Notes: a model not told the origin generated them from the sequence alone. A stretch of DNA of 64,000 bases from Methanosarcina barkeri str. Wiesmoor (GCF_000969985.1 NZ_CP009526.1:4774001-4838000); one strand, 5' to 3'. Positions 9,618 to 19,249 are shown, numbered from the stretch's first letter. A program made the numbers and translations.

Positions 9618-10190
9618 TTACTTTTTTCCAGTCTTTTGAATCAATATCGAATCTTTTTGCTTAAGAAGTAGTACTTCAATATTTTCAAGATCGTGTCTAT
9701 AAGGTACTCTACAAAGTTTTAGGTACTCCCATTGCTTCTGCCATGTATTTTGTTTCCTGAAAATACCGGTAGGTTTGCACATTCTTAAATTAACATCTTT
9801 CAATCCTGCTCTTTCAAGTTCTTCTTTTCATTCTTCAGGTGACAACAGGGAAAACGGAAGTCTTTTTATTCTTCAATTATTTTTTTTGCCTTGAGCGATT
9901 TCTTTGGCAGCACAATTAATTTGTTTCTCATGCCTGCTTCAAAGTTCGTAGCGTGAGCATCTCCTATTATGAATTGTGCTTTGTCTGAAACTTCCTATCT
10001 TTTTGCTCTTTTCGTTTTCTTCCTCAATAGAAAGTCGCAATATCAATTCCTACTACCTCACAGACTCTTTCCCTGGCAAGGTAACAGGCAGAAATACTGC
10101 TTCCATATCCAACCAACAAGATTTTTTTGTAGATTCAACATTTACTAAGGCAAAAATCCCGCTAATTTTTTATTTTGGAGAGGGAATTTT
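9618..10190 (-). pseudogene. Decayed class I SAM-dependent methyltransferase
   Basis: Three reading frames of the minus strand hold successive pieces of one methyltransferase. Around 10060-10150 is a motif I remnant (LLVGYGSSISACYLARER, then CEVVGIDIA). Around 9890-9980 is FIIGDAHATNFEAG (motif II/III region). Around 9620-9860 is LLSPEE-stop-KEELERAGLKDVNLRM, where TGA replaces an expected tryptophan codon. At least two frameshifts and several stops separate them, so no functional protein is made. The N-terminal part may extend to about 10430, but I cannot align that stretch. The neighbouring stretch 9371-9617 shows nothing. Confidence 0.65.
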
Positions 10191-10532
10191 TACAGGAATT
10201 TTTATATACACAGGTAGAATTTTGTCAACTCCAACGTCTACGATTCAATATTTATGCCCTAATTGTTCAGAGTTTAGGTTTAAAAAATACCTCCATAGTC
10301 GAGCTCAAGAAAGGATAATTTCTAAAGTGTTTTCCCTAATTTTGCTCAAGAGAGGTAATTTTAAAGGTAATCACTATGGACCGTCTTCCCAATGCGACAT
10401 CCGGGAAGCAGAATTTTTGCAAAAGTTAATTGAGCCCATTTACAAGACTTCTTAGTCTTTAAATCTCTAAGATCCATTAATTGTAAGTCATTAGGTGATA
10501 AATTCGTACTAAATACTGTATTTCCAGCTCTT

Positions 10533-11204
10533 TTATTCTTTCAAAACCCGATACATCAGATGTACATATTGCTTTTCCACAATTTCATCTCTTAAAAGTT
10601 CAAGTCTAGTCCCACTCTTTTCAAGAGTCCTGAAAAGATTTGTTCCATTCTTCCCTACAATTTCAGGAGTGAGAATCAGACTAATTTCTTCGACAAGTCC
10701 CTGTTCGAGTAATATACTGTTCAGCACTCCCCCGCTGTCCGAAACTACAAGTTCAAAACCATATCTTTCATTTGCAATTTCCAGTGCCTGTCTGATGTTT
10801 ACACGGTCTGCTCCGGCCCTGATGAAATCATAATTCCTTTCTTTGAGGTAATTTATATAAGCTTCAGGAGTCTTTTCCGAGACCAGAACGATTGCGTCTT
10901 TGCTGAACTCGGAACGTCTGAACACATGCATCAAACCTTCAAGGATTCCCTTTGAGTCCGCAATCAGCCAGTATGCCCTGGGATCGTCGGGCTGGATTTC
11001 AGGTTTCTTGAAGTCCGATTCATTTTCAGGCGGAATTTTTTCGCAGAAGAACTGGGTTCCGGTTTTCGCAGTGTTCGAGCCTACTATCATTGCCTCGGGC
11101 TGATAACTGCTCAGAATTTTGTAGTGAACTTCAATATTTGCTTCGAAGCCCGTAGTAGAACCGTCGAGACTTATACTGTTGTGAATAATTACTTTTGGTA
11201 TCAT
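10533..11204 (-). CDS. RibD C-terminal / dihydrofolate-reductase-like reductase
   Basis: A 223-aa protein of the family that includes archaeal 2,5-diamino-6-ribosylamino-pyrimidinone 5'-phosphate reductase (riboflavin and F420 precursor pathway). Features: N-terminal SLDGSTTG, the NAD(P)H-binding-like segment VVSDSGGVLNSILLEQGLV, and the C-terminal LTPEIVG followed by a beta strand. The SD GGGGAT precedes the ATG. It is divergent from the ABC exporter operon. It may be a paralogue of unknown substrate rather than the riboflavin enzyme itself, since no rib genes are adjacent. Confidence 0.75.
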   Translation of the reverse strand: MIPKVIIHNSISLDGSTTGFEANIEVHYKILSSYQPEAMIVGSNTAKTGTQFFCEKIPPENESDFKKPEIQPDDPRAYWLIADSKGILEGLMHVFRRSEFSKDAIVLVSEKTPEAYINYLKERNYDFIRAGADRVNIRQALEIANERYGFELVVSDSGGVLNSILLEQGLVEEISLILTPEIVGKNGTNLFRTLEKSGTRLELLRDEIVEKQYVHLMYRVLKE

Positions 11205-11345
11205 ACTATCCCCTGAATTTTCCTTAGTTATCCGATTGAATTCCCACTGATCCTTTTAATAGTAAATTATTACTTTTAAAAGACAAATCAGATTTTAATT
11301 ACTTTGAAGTTTCTATAATATATCGAAGGAGTTATCTGTATTGGA

Positions 11346-12272
11346 ATGTATTTAATTTTAATGCATACTATAGAATTTGAAAGCGTATCAAAGTCTTTCT
11401 CAGAAAAGACTATTCTTGAGGATATATCGTTTTCAGTGAGGCAAGGCGAAATCTTTGGGCTTCTCGGGCCAAACGGGGCAGGAAAAACAACACTTATAAG
11501 GCTTCTTCTTGACATTATCAGACCGGACTCCGGGGAAATACGTGTCTTTGGGGATTTCCTGAGCCCTACTGCAAAAAACAGGATAGGATACCTTCCCGAA
11601 GAACGGGGATTGTATAAGAAAACAAGACTTCTTGATATGCTGGTTTATCTTGCGCAGCTTAAAGGCATACCAGAAAAACAGGCTCATCTAAATGCCGAAT
11701 CCCTTCTCAAATCCCTGGAATTAGATCAATATAAAAATAAAAAAGTTGAAGAGCTTTCCAAGGGGATGCAACAGAAGATTCAGTTCCTCTCTGCAATTAT
11801 CCATGAACCTGAACTTTTAATCCTTGATGAACCTTTTTCCGGGCTTGACCCTGTAAATACGAAGACCATTATGACCAGAATCCTGGGACTCAGGGCAGCA
11901 GGAAAAACAATAATCCTTTCTACACATATGATGGAGCAGGCCCAGAAACTTTGTGACAGAATCCTTATGCTTAATAAAGGCAGGAGAGTACTTTATGGTC
12001 CTGTAGATGAGATCAGAAGGGAGCATGGAAAAAACTCTCTGATTGTAGAGTTTGCAGAAAAAGGAGATTTGAACGCAATTCGGGAAATTTCTGGCATAAA
12101 GAAAGTAATAGAACATGGAAAATCGGTTGAAATTTTCCCTGAAGAAAAAATAAGCGTCCAGATCCTTCTTGAGGAACTTGTCCGAAAAGCAAACCTCATA
12201 CGTTTTGAAAAAACGCTTCCTTCTCTGAATGAAATCTTTATTCAAACCCTGGAGAGTGCTTCCAATGACTAG
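11346..12272 (+). CDS. ABC transporter ATP-binding protein (ABC-2 exporter)
   Basis: Nucleotide-binding subunit, 308 aa: Walker A GPNGAGKTT, signature ELSKGMQQK, Walker B LLILDEP, H-loop LSTHMM, and a C-terminal DUF4162-like extension (from about residue 215). It overlaps the permease gene by 8 bp, so the two form one operon. An internal ATG at 11361 is an alternative start (303 aa); GGAG at 11328 suits neither perfectly. Substrate unknown; similar pairs are annotated as Na+ or drug exporters (NatAB type). Confidence 0.9.
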   Translation: MYLILMHTIEFESVSKSFSEKTILEDISFSVRQGEIFGLLGPNGAGKTTLIRLLLDIIRPDSGEIRVFGDFLSPTAKNRIGYLPEERGLYKKTRLLDMLVYLAQLKGIPEKQAHLNAESLLKSLELDQYKNKKVEELSKGMQQKIQFLSAIIHEPELLILDEPFSGLDPVNTKTIMTRILGLRAAGKTIILSTHMMEQAQKLCDRILMLNKGRRVLYGPVDEIRREHGKNSLIVEFAEKGDLNAIREISGIKKVIEHGKSVEIFPEEKISVQILLEELVRKANLIRFEKTLPSLNEIFIQTLESASND

Positions 12273-13518
12273 TTTTTCCGAAAAAACCTTTATTGTTGCA
12301 AAGCACGAATTCCTGAAAACAATAAAGCGTAAAGAATTTCTTTTTATGACCTTCTTCTTCCCTGTCCTATTTGCAGGAATCAGTGTTCTTCCTTTATTGC
12401 TTTCAGGCATGACCCCAACTGAAGACCAGAGAGTAGGTTATATAGATATGACTGGTTCCTTCGAATTTCCAGAATCAATAAAGAGCGAAGACTTTTCTCT
12501 GGGATCCTCAGAGGCAAAAACCTCAGTTGTAGAATTTGTAATGTACAGGGAAGTTTCCGATGCAAGGCAGGCCTTACAGGCAGGCCAGCTTTCGTCCTAC
12601 CTCGTAATTCCTGAAGACTTTCTTAAAACCGGAACAATAGGATTGTATGGCCTTGAAAAAGAAGCATCTATGCAAAATATTGGGCTGTCCTCCGAACTCT
12701 CGAATATCGTTATTACTTCTCTACTTAAGGATAAAGTGGACGAGCTAACTCTCAACAGGGTCCGAGATCCGGTTAACATAAAGTTTTATAATGTAGGAGA
12801 GAGCGGAGAGTCTTCTGAGCAGGGTATTGCTGATGTCTTTGCCAGTTTTGGCCTTCCTTTTATTACAGCTTTTCTCCTCTTCCTCAGCATTTTTTCATCA
12901 TCTGGCTTTCTGCTTCGCGGTGTTGCCGAAGAAAAAGAAAACAGGATAATAGAAATTCTGCTGTCTTCAGCAACTCCTTTTGAAATCCTTACAGGCAAGA
13001 TCTTTGGCCTTGGTGCAGTCGGCCTTCTGCAGGTTGTAATCTGGCTTGCGGCAATAATGCTCGGGAGCAGGTACGCCCTTCCTGTACAAATCGAACCTAT
13101 TACTCTCTGCCTTGCTCTCATTTATTTTATATTTGGCTTCCTCTTTTTTGCCAGCGTGATGGCAGGAATTGGGGCTGTCACCAGTTCCCTTCAGGAGAGC
13201 CAGCAGATTGCAGGAATTTTTACGTTTGTAGCCGTATTTCCCCTCATATTCATGCAAATGATCGTTACAAACCCAGACAGCTTATTTTCAGTCTTTCTTT
13301 CTCTCTTTCCCCTTAGTTCGCCTGTAGCCATGCTTGCCAGGATAGGGACTACATCTGTGCCTCTTTATCAGATTCTTGCCAGCATCTTCATTCTGCTTAT
13401 TTCGGTTCATGGAACGATCCTGCTCTCCAGCCGGCTTTTCAGAACTTATCTGCTTATGTACGGAAAAAGACCGAAAGTAAAGGAGATCTGGAAGAATATC
13501 TGGACAGGATCTAGATAA
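12265..13518 (+). CDS. ABC-2 type permease (NatB-like)
   Basis: Membrane subunit, 417 aa. An N-terminal TM (about residues 25-47 of the mature frame) is followed by a large extracytoplasmic domain (about 50-190), then five or six TM segments to the end; the EEKENRIIEILLSSATP motif is typical of ABC-2 permeases. The start is taken at the ATG inside the ATGACTAG overlap with the ATPase stop, with GGAGAG upstream, rather than the longer frame from 12229. Partner of the preceding ATPase. Confidence 0.88.
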   Translation: MTSFSEKTFIVAKHEFLKTIKRKEFLFMTFFFPVLFAGISVLPLLLSGMTPTEDQRVGYIDMTGSFEFPESIKSEDFSLGSSEAKTSVVEFVMYREVSDARQALQAGQLSSYLVIPEDFLKTGTIGLYGLEKEASMQNIGLSSELSNIVITSLLKDKVDELTLNRVRDPVNIKFYNVGESGESSEQGIADVFASFGLPFITAFLLFLSIFSSSGFLLRGVAEEKENRIIEILLSSATPFEILTGKIFGLGAVGLLQVVIWLAAIMLGSRYALPVQIEPITLCLALIYFIFGFLFFASVMAGIGAVTSSLQESQQIAGIFTFVAVFPLIFMQMIVTNPDSLFSVFLSLFPLSSPVAMLARIGTTSVPLYQILASIFILLISVHGTILLSSRLFRTYLLMYGKRPKVKEIWKNIWTGSR

Positions 13519-13889
13519 AAATAAAAAACGATGGTTTTAATTTTCCTGTAGAACTCTTAAACTCTTTAGTTAAAAGGATTTTTGAGTACTTGCTCTTCAT
13601 AGAAAGCCGAATAATAAAGTCACTTCTTATAGGATAACTTGTTTAAATATCGGAATAATAAGAGGTCCCATTTTAGGTAAATAAAGGTGCTCAATTGAGT
13701 AATATAAAAACAGATTAAATAAAATATAATTCTATCGTTAGTATTTTATAATATCGATTATATAGTATTAATTGGTTCATAAGGAAGTAGCTGTGAAATG
13801 GAGGGAAATACCGGGCAGCTTCAAAACTGATCCAGTAATAAACTTCATTGACATAGAACAAACCTTGTGAACCACCTAACTGATTTTAA

Positions 13890-14121
13890 TTCAACTGGTT
13901 TTAATTCAACTGGTTTTAATTCAACTGGTTTTAATTCAACTTTCATTCAATTCAACTGGTTTTAATTCAACTGGTTTTAATTCAACTTTCATTCAATTCA
14001 ACTTTCATTCAATTCAACTGGTTTTAATTCAACTTTCATTCAATTCAACTTTCATTCAATTCAACTGGTTTTAATTCAACTGGTTTTAATTCAACTTTCA
14101 TTCAATTCAACTTTCATTCAA
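13890..14121. repeat. Composite tandem repeat of two interleaved words
   Basis: Fifteen contiguous units of two types sharing the start TTCAACT: A = TTCAACTGGTTTTAA (15 bp) and B = TTCAACTTTCATTCAA (16 bp). The order is AAABAABBABBAABB, 232 bp in all. It lies in the long gap after the ABC exporter (13519-14459), where I see no gene. Confidence 0.92.
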
Positions 14122-14459
14122 TGCCTAAATTTTATGAATCTTGAATTTACAAATAGATCTTTTTTTCAGTCTTACTTCATATCCCCCGCTGTTTTATCCA
14201 CAATTTTTTACTTCTGCTGTGGGTTACTTCTATTGTGGGTCCAGCAGTCTCTCGATTTCTACGGCGATTTTCTACGGCGATTTTGTTCTTTGCCCTGGAT
14301 ATTCTTGAATATCTCCTGCGCTGATGCAGGTGTTGTAATTCATTACATGGGAAACTGTATTCTGTTTCTGGTATTGATTCTGTAAACTTACTTGTATTGT
14401 TAACATTAATATGTTTATAGATACAGACACCACAACCCAAAATACGAAAACCAAAATAA

Positions 14460-14672
14460 GGGAGTTGGAGAACAGAGTATCTCTCCTACCTGAAGGGATC
14501 AGGAACGTTAAGCCGGAGAAGACCGGAAGTCGAAAGACATCTCAAGTATAATCTCATGCTCATATTCTATTTCACCTTCGGAACGAGGGGCTAGAGCCTT
14601 ACAACTCGTCAACATTGGTTGGGAGGATATGACTCAGGAAGCCCCTGAGTCTTTAGCTTAGGGGTAGTTCAC
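14460..14672 (+). mobile_element. Solo right end of an IS200/IS605 (IS1341-type) element
   Basis: Bases 14572-14668 align clearly with the region downstream of tnpB in the IS605-type element at 45 kb: both have CGGAACG, AGAGCC, GGGAGGA, CAGGAAGCC, AGTCTTTAG and end in GGTAGTTC. The end forms a hairpin (CCCCTGAG ... CTTAGGGG, 14642-14664). Just upstream an open frame ending at a TAA at 14549-14551 may be the last codons of a lost tnpB. The rest of the element is missing, so this is a relic. Its edge coincides with the 3' end of the sensor gene on the other strand. If still transcribed, it would contain an omega-RNA-like scaffold. Confidence 0.7.
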
Positions 14673-16249
14673 GAGAGTTCTGCTTGAATGCAGACTGGAG
14701 CGATATAATTCACCACCTGAAGAGCAATGCTCTCAAGAAAGTTTCGGATATCCCAGGGAATCTTATCAAGGGTATGGGAGGCGAAGTTTAAGCTGCCCAC
14801 AATATCTCCTCTATAGTTGAGAGGAATTATGGCAATAGATTTTATTCCTTCCCTCTTTACTGCGTCAACCGTTGTATCAGAGTAAAATTCCAGTGAGTAT
14901 ATGGGCTTTCCAATAAAAATTTGCCTTGCCTCCAGAGAATCTGCCTTATATCTGGAAATTTTTTCTCTAAACTCGGGGGAAATTCCCCTATATGCAACCA
15001 GGTTTAGCTGGTCCAGGAGTTCGTCCTTGATGTGTATAACCCCTACATCGAGTCCATTTATTTGAAGGCAGGAATCAAGAACTCGGGAGAGTATTGTCTG
15101 GAGATTCCAGGTAGTACTCAGTTCCTTTCCTAGTTCTCGCTGGATCTCAAGCATTTTCTGGGCTTCTTTTCTTTCGGTAATATCAACTACAAGACCCTGA
15201 AAATGAGTTGCTTTTCCTTCTTCATCTCTCTGGATAAAGGTCTTCTCTTCTACCCAGAGCATTTTTCCATCCCCTGTAAAAATTCTATATTCAACGTCGA
15301 AGTAATCCTGTTTCTCTGCAATGTTGCGTTTGAGGGTTTCAATAACAGAGCCTATATCATCTTTGTGAATAATGCTTTCGTAAGGTACTTTTCCTGAAGT
15401 AAAATCTTCTACCCTATACCCGAACTTAGTTACGTTTTCTGAAACGTACACTGTTGGCAGGTTTTCTTTGTTTTCCCACAAAAAAGCCACTGCCTGGCTG
15501 TTATTGATTATAGTTCTTAAGAGTTTCTGAGTCTCTAAAGACTTTCTGAGAGCTTCTTCGTTCTCTTTTCTCTCAGTTACGTCCAGCACAAGCCCTTGAA
15601 AGTGAGTCACTTCTCCTTCAGGACTTCGCTGGATAAATGTCCTTTCATTCACCCAGTGGAGATCGCCGACTTTTGTAAAGATTCTATATTCTATATTGAA
15701 GTCAACTTCACCTTTCTGGATACGCTCTTTAAGCGAATCCTCAACTCTCTTCAGGTCATCAGGATGGATAATATCTCCATACAGGACCCTACCTGAAATG
15801 AAGTCCTCCACTGTGTACCCAAACTGGACCACATTTTCAGAAACAAACTCAGAAGGCCATTTTTCTTCATTTTTCCATAGAAATACCACTGCAGGACTGT
15901 TATTTACCACAGTCCTGATTATTTCCTGCATCTCAAGAACAGAAAGTAAATCCACGATTCCTATTGCTGCAATAACTTTCCCATCTTCTGAGAAAATGGG
16001 AGAAACAACCACGTTCCTACCCAGATACGTGCCTTCCTTTGGCACTCCACGTATGGTCTCGCCGGTCCTGAGCACCTCTTCAAGTACAGGGCCTGTATAT
16101 TCTCTGTCAAGGATTTGACCTTTCTCCAGGCGAAGTCCCTTTCGATTGAGGCTGCGGATAGTGGTTGGAAGCCCAACAAGAGAGTGCACTGCGACCGCTA
16201 TAGACTCAAGTTCATCAGACCCCGCATCTTCAGATATTAAAGAAGTAAT
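14669..16249 (-). CDS. DUF2111-PAS-PAS-GAF sensor protein, 3' end in an IS relic
   Basis: Predicted cytoplasmic sensor. Order: DUF2111-like domain (about 1-120), PAS1 (135-240), PAS2 (265-370), GAF (380-520). Each PAS ends in a THFQGLV-DVTERKE or VDITERKE linker. No kinase domain follows: the stop TGA at 14669-14671 lies inside the IS605 right end, so the original 3' part was probably lost. No ATG/GTG/TTG opens the conserved N-terminus; the first is a GTG at 16189 inside it. GGGGGTGA stands 4 nt before an ATT codon at 16249-16247, which I take as a possible non-canonical start (526 aa). The frame is closed by TAG at 16319-16321. Confidence 0.7.
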   Translation of the reverse strand: MTSLISEDAGSDELESIAVAVHSLVGLPTTIRSLNRKGLRLEKGQILDREYTGPVLEEVLRTGETIRGVPKEGTYLGRNVVVSPIFSEDGKVIAAIGIVDLLSVLEMQEIIRTVVNNSPAVVFLWKNEEKWPSEFVSENVVQFGYTVEDFISGRVLYGDIIHPDDLKRVEDSLKERIQKGEVDFNIEYRIFTKVGDLHWVNERTFIQRSPEGEVTHFQGLVLDVTERKENEEALRKSLETQKLLRTIINNSQAVAFLWENKENLPTVYVSENVTKFGYRVEDFTSGKVPYESIIHKDDIGSVIETLKRNIAEKQDYFDVEYRIFTGDGKMLWVEEKTFIQRDEEGKATHFQGLVVDITERKEAQKMLEIQRELGKELSTTWNLQTILSRVLDSCLQINGLDVGVIHIKDELLDQLNLVAYRGISPEFREKISRYKADSLEARQIFIGKPIYSLEFYSDTTVDAVKREGIKSIAIIPLNYRGDIVGSLNFASHTLDKIPWDIRNFLESIALQVVNYIAPVCIQAELS

Positions 16250-16599
16250 TCTTTCACCCCCAGAAATCCTAAAAATTATTAAAAGTAAAAAGGTTGAAGA
16301 GTTTTCAGCAAGAAGAAACTAAGAGCTGAACCCTCTATACATCCTTTTTTCCTTATTTTAATGCATTTTGAGTGGTTATATATTGATCTTAATTTATATA
16401 ATTTAGATTTTTCTCAAATTTCCAGATTCCACTTTCCTTTGAGACCGTTCTTTTCTGGTTTCCATCTCGGTTCTTGATCCCGATTCCTCGGCGAGTATGT
16501 TTTTTCAACCGCCGCAGAAACGTAACAGTTCAGTAGTTTCGATTTATTATAGTTCCGAATGACAAATCTCATTCATTTATAATTTTTACTTTAATAGTT

Positions 16600-16649
16600 C
16601 ATGAGAAATGTCTTCATTTCATCGCATGAGAAATGTCTTCATTTCATCG
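16600..16649. repeat. 25-bp direct repeat, two units
   Basis: Two adjacent identical 25-bp units beginning CATGAGAAATGTCTTC. They lie in the gap 16250-17036 between two minus-strand genes. Nearby (16786-16806) is a perfect 7-bp inverted repeat, ATCGAGC-N7-GCTCGAT, which could be an RNA hairpin. Confidence 0.85.
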
Positions 16650-16817
16650 ATTTGATTTCATTTTTGAAAATGAACTCTAAAAATTTGAGCATTGTAAAAT
16701 TCTGAAGTCGAATTTGTGTATAGTCTCTACTAACCGATTTTACGATTTTATTTTTGATTATATTTTAAAATTTATATATCTCGTAATCGAGCGCAAAGTG
16801 CTCGATTTCTTTCTCGA

Positions 16818-16976
16818 TTAAACTTCATTAAGCAGTGCAGATAACTTGACTGGAATATCACATAACGAATCAATTTCGTTCATTACTGCTTTAATAATGT
16901 CTTGATTTATTACTGATTTCATTTGATATGCTGTAATGTCAAGAACTGATTTTAAGACATTCAAAATGTTATACAT
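16818..16976 (-). CDS. Possible small hypothetical protein, 52 aa
   Basis: An ATG-started frame of 52 codons with protein-like composition (MYNILNVLKS at the start, KLSALLNEV at the end). No SD and no recognised family. It may be a relic or chance frame; the codon pattern is better than its surroundings, which is the only support. Confidence 0.3.
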   Translation of the reverse strand: MYNILNVLKSVLDITAYQMKSVINQDIIKAVMNEIDSLCDIPVKLSALLNEV

Positions 16977-17036
16977 TATACACTGTATTACAAAAATACT
17001 CTATTAATATATAGTGGGAAGTACACTGAAATATCT

Positions 17037-19196
17037 CTAAAGGTTTGCTTTTGAGCCAGTTTTAAATTTATCCTTTAAATGTGAGTAAAACTCCTGCTCT
17101 TTTCCAGTGGTCTTTCTGAACAGCCGTTCCACAATCAACTCGGGAGTGCTTCGAGCAATAAGATTGTATACAGGATTCCGGTTTACGATTAACTCAAGGT
17201 TGGAGTCCAGACCATCGGCCTCAATTCCATCTACTCTTACTTTAGCTCCGGTATTTTCAAGGATAAGTTCCGAAAGATGGGAGACAAAAACTCCAAGACT
17301 CTGTTCATTTCTGGAAAGATATTCAAGAATTCCTGCTATAATTCGTGCAGAAGCTCCAGGCTCAGTGATCGATTCCAGTTCGTCTGCAAGCACCAGTTTT
17401 TCTGAGGCTTCGGAAAGCACTGAAAATTGCTTGAGAGTAGTCTCGAAAGCTCCTGCATCGAGAGTTCCTTTCGATTTCCCAAAATAGTAGAATTCCTCTA
17501 CAGGCCCTAGTTCAAGTTTTTTTGCAGGAACCGGAAAGCCCATGTACCCAAGAATTACGCATTGGGCAAAGAGCTCGAGCAGGGAAGTTTTGCCACCTGA
17601 ATTTACTCCGCTCAAAAGTACAACCCTGTTTTCCAGACCTGCTGGAGAAAAGCCGGTTTTTCCAATGGAATAACTGATAGGATCGATCTTTCCGTAACGA
17701 GCTTTTAAAAATAGGTTTTCTCCGCCTGTAAAACCTATTCCGGCTTCAGAAATCAGTTCAGGAAGGTTAAGCTGGAACTTTGTCGAAAAACAGGCAATTG
17801 AAAAGCCAAGGTCAAAATCCAGGACTTTTCTGACAAGCTTTTCTACAGGTTGGTGGAAAACTGAAAGCGTTTTTGCAAGTTCCCTTTTCCGGACAAGCCT
17901 TGTTTTCTCAAGGCTATTGTTCAACTTTTGCCTGAGAAGCATCAGCTGGGACTGATCTGCGCAGAGAGGGTAGGAAATTTCATCGGAAAAGAGTGAGTCG
18001 AGCATTAGTTTTTCTTGCTTTTGAAGCCCTAGCTTTTCAACAAGCTCTTCTTTGACGACTGAAGTTTCAGTTTTATAGATTCTATTAAGTTCCTTTGTAA
18101 GCAGGTCCTTAATCTCCATTCCCCCGCTCACAAGCCTGACGAGTTCCTGCCCGCTCAGAGTAAGCGAACTTGCTTCAAGGGTTCGGTTCATACGCTTGTT
18201 AGCCTCACGCAGGGCAGAAGTCAATGCAGAGTCCAGGTTTTGAAGGGCTGCTCCGAGCCTGTCAATTTCAGGGTCAAAACCTTCAACAGGCTTTCCATCC
18301 TCACCGAGTTTTGAGAGAGCAGTCTCGAGTATATCAAGTTTCTCTTTAGAAAACTCCTCAAAGAGCTCAAAATTCTCTGAGCGGAGAGATGATACGATAC
18401 TCAGGCAGGCACGGATGCAGTCCAGATTCCGCGCAAAAAACGCCAGTTCTTTTTCAGGTAAAACCTGCCAGAATTCAGCTCTGGAAAGATCCTGGAAATA
18501 TTCGGGTTCAATGTCTTCAGGTAGATCAAAGCCAAGATAAGTATCATCAAAAACAGTAACATTGGAATAACCCCTTGCAAGATCCACGAATTCCGATAGG
18601 TTTTCTACAGACTGGACAGGCAAAAAGGCCTGGAACTTTTCTCGGGCTGCTTCAAGGGTTTTTGAGTCTCCGCACAGAATGATCCGGTCCCTGACTCTGA
18701 AGTTTCCGGGAACAGGCCTGAGTTCACTGACTCTCGTAAGCAATTTCAGAAATTCGGAATTCTCGGGGAAGGCATTTCCCAGTTCAAGGTATTCTCTTAC
18801 GAAAGCCTGCCTTTCCTGGATAAGATCCATGCGTGAAGCAGGTAGTGGGTAAAAAAGGTTTAGCTTATCCCTGGCATGCGTCGTATGGGCAAAACTTTTT
18901 ATCAGCTCAAGCAGGCGGGAATAAATATCCAGGGCTTCTTTTGTCCTGAGAAAATCAGAAATTGAGCAGCCCTCAGCCCTGGATCTGGCATATCTGGCAA
19001 GAGAAAGGGCAAAATTGTGGCTGATGCCGTTGATTTCCGAAAGCGAAGCTATATCGCCCTCGCAAATAGCCTGAAGAGCTGCTTCTTCAGTGCCGAAATG
19101 CTCAATCAGCCTGTCAGCTACCCGTTCACCGATTCCATGGATTTCCCGCAGGCTTGAGAGCGGCTGAGAAGTTTTCATACCCAAAATACTTTTCAT
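17037..19196 (-). CDS. MutS-family ATPase with N-terminal helix-hairpin-helix region
   Basis: A protein of about 719 aa. Residues 10-75 carry helix-hairpin-helix motifs (REIHGIGERVADRLIEHFG, then SEINGISHNFALSLARYA), indicating DNA binding. The middle is long and helical. The C-terminal third is a MutS/ABC-type ATPase: Walker A SGVNSGGKTSLLE, signature-like region FETTLKQFS, Walker B KLVLADELES, then VSHLSE. It lacks the MutS mismatch-recognition domain, so a role in recombination or branched DNA metabolism, as for MutS2-like proteins, is likelier than classic mismatch repair. Start chosen at an ATG two codons after a TTG at 19202; a further ATG is at codon 7 of this frame. Confidence 0.75.
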   Translation of the reverse strand: MKSILGMKTSQPLSSLREIHGIGERVADRLIEHFGTEEAALQAICEGDIASLSEINGISHNFALSLARYARSRAEGCSISDFLRTKEALDIYSRLLELIKSFAHTTHARDKLNLFYPLPASRMDLIQERQAFVREYLELGNAFPENSEFLKLLTRVSELRPVPGNFRVRDRIILCGDSKTLEAAREKFQAFLPVQSVENLSEFVDLARGYSNVTVFDDTYLGFDLPEDIEPEYFQDLSRAEFWQVLPEKELAFFARNLDCIRACLSIVSSLRSENFELFEEFSKEKLDILETALSKLGEDGKPVEGFDPEIDRLGAALQNLDSALTSALREANKRMNRTLEASSLTLSGQELVRLVSGGMEIKDLLTKELNRIYKTETSVVKEELVEKLGLQKQEKLMLDSLFSDEISYPLCADQSQLMLLRQKLNNSLEKTRLVRKRELAKTLSVFHQPVEKLVRKVLDFDLGFSIACFSTKFQLNLPELISEAGIGFTGGENLFLKARYGKIDPISYSIGKTGFSPAGLENRVVLLSGVNSGGKTSLLELFAQCVILGYMGFPVPAKKLELGPVEEFYYFGKSKGTLDAGAFETTLKQFSVLSEASEKLVLADELESITEPGASARIIAGILEYLSRNEQSLGVFVSHLSELILENTGAKVRVDGIEADGLDSNLELIVNRNPVYNLIARSTPELIVERLFRKTTGKEQEFYSHLKDKFKTGSKANL

Positions 19197-19249
19197 ATTC
19201 AAGATACTCTTGTTTCAATAAATTCAGCTGGGCATTAAGCCCATATGGT

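Noticed and set aside
9976-10455. 159-residue plus-strand frame
   Set aside because: It lies largely opposite the methyltransferase relic, and no family is recognised. Its last 30 residues look protein-like, but that is not enough.
14134-14385. 83-residue plus-strand frame next to the two-word repeat
   Set aside because: Composition is biased by AT-rich DNA, with no SD and no recognisable motif.
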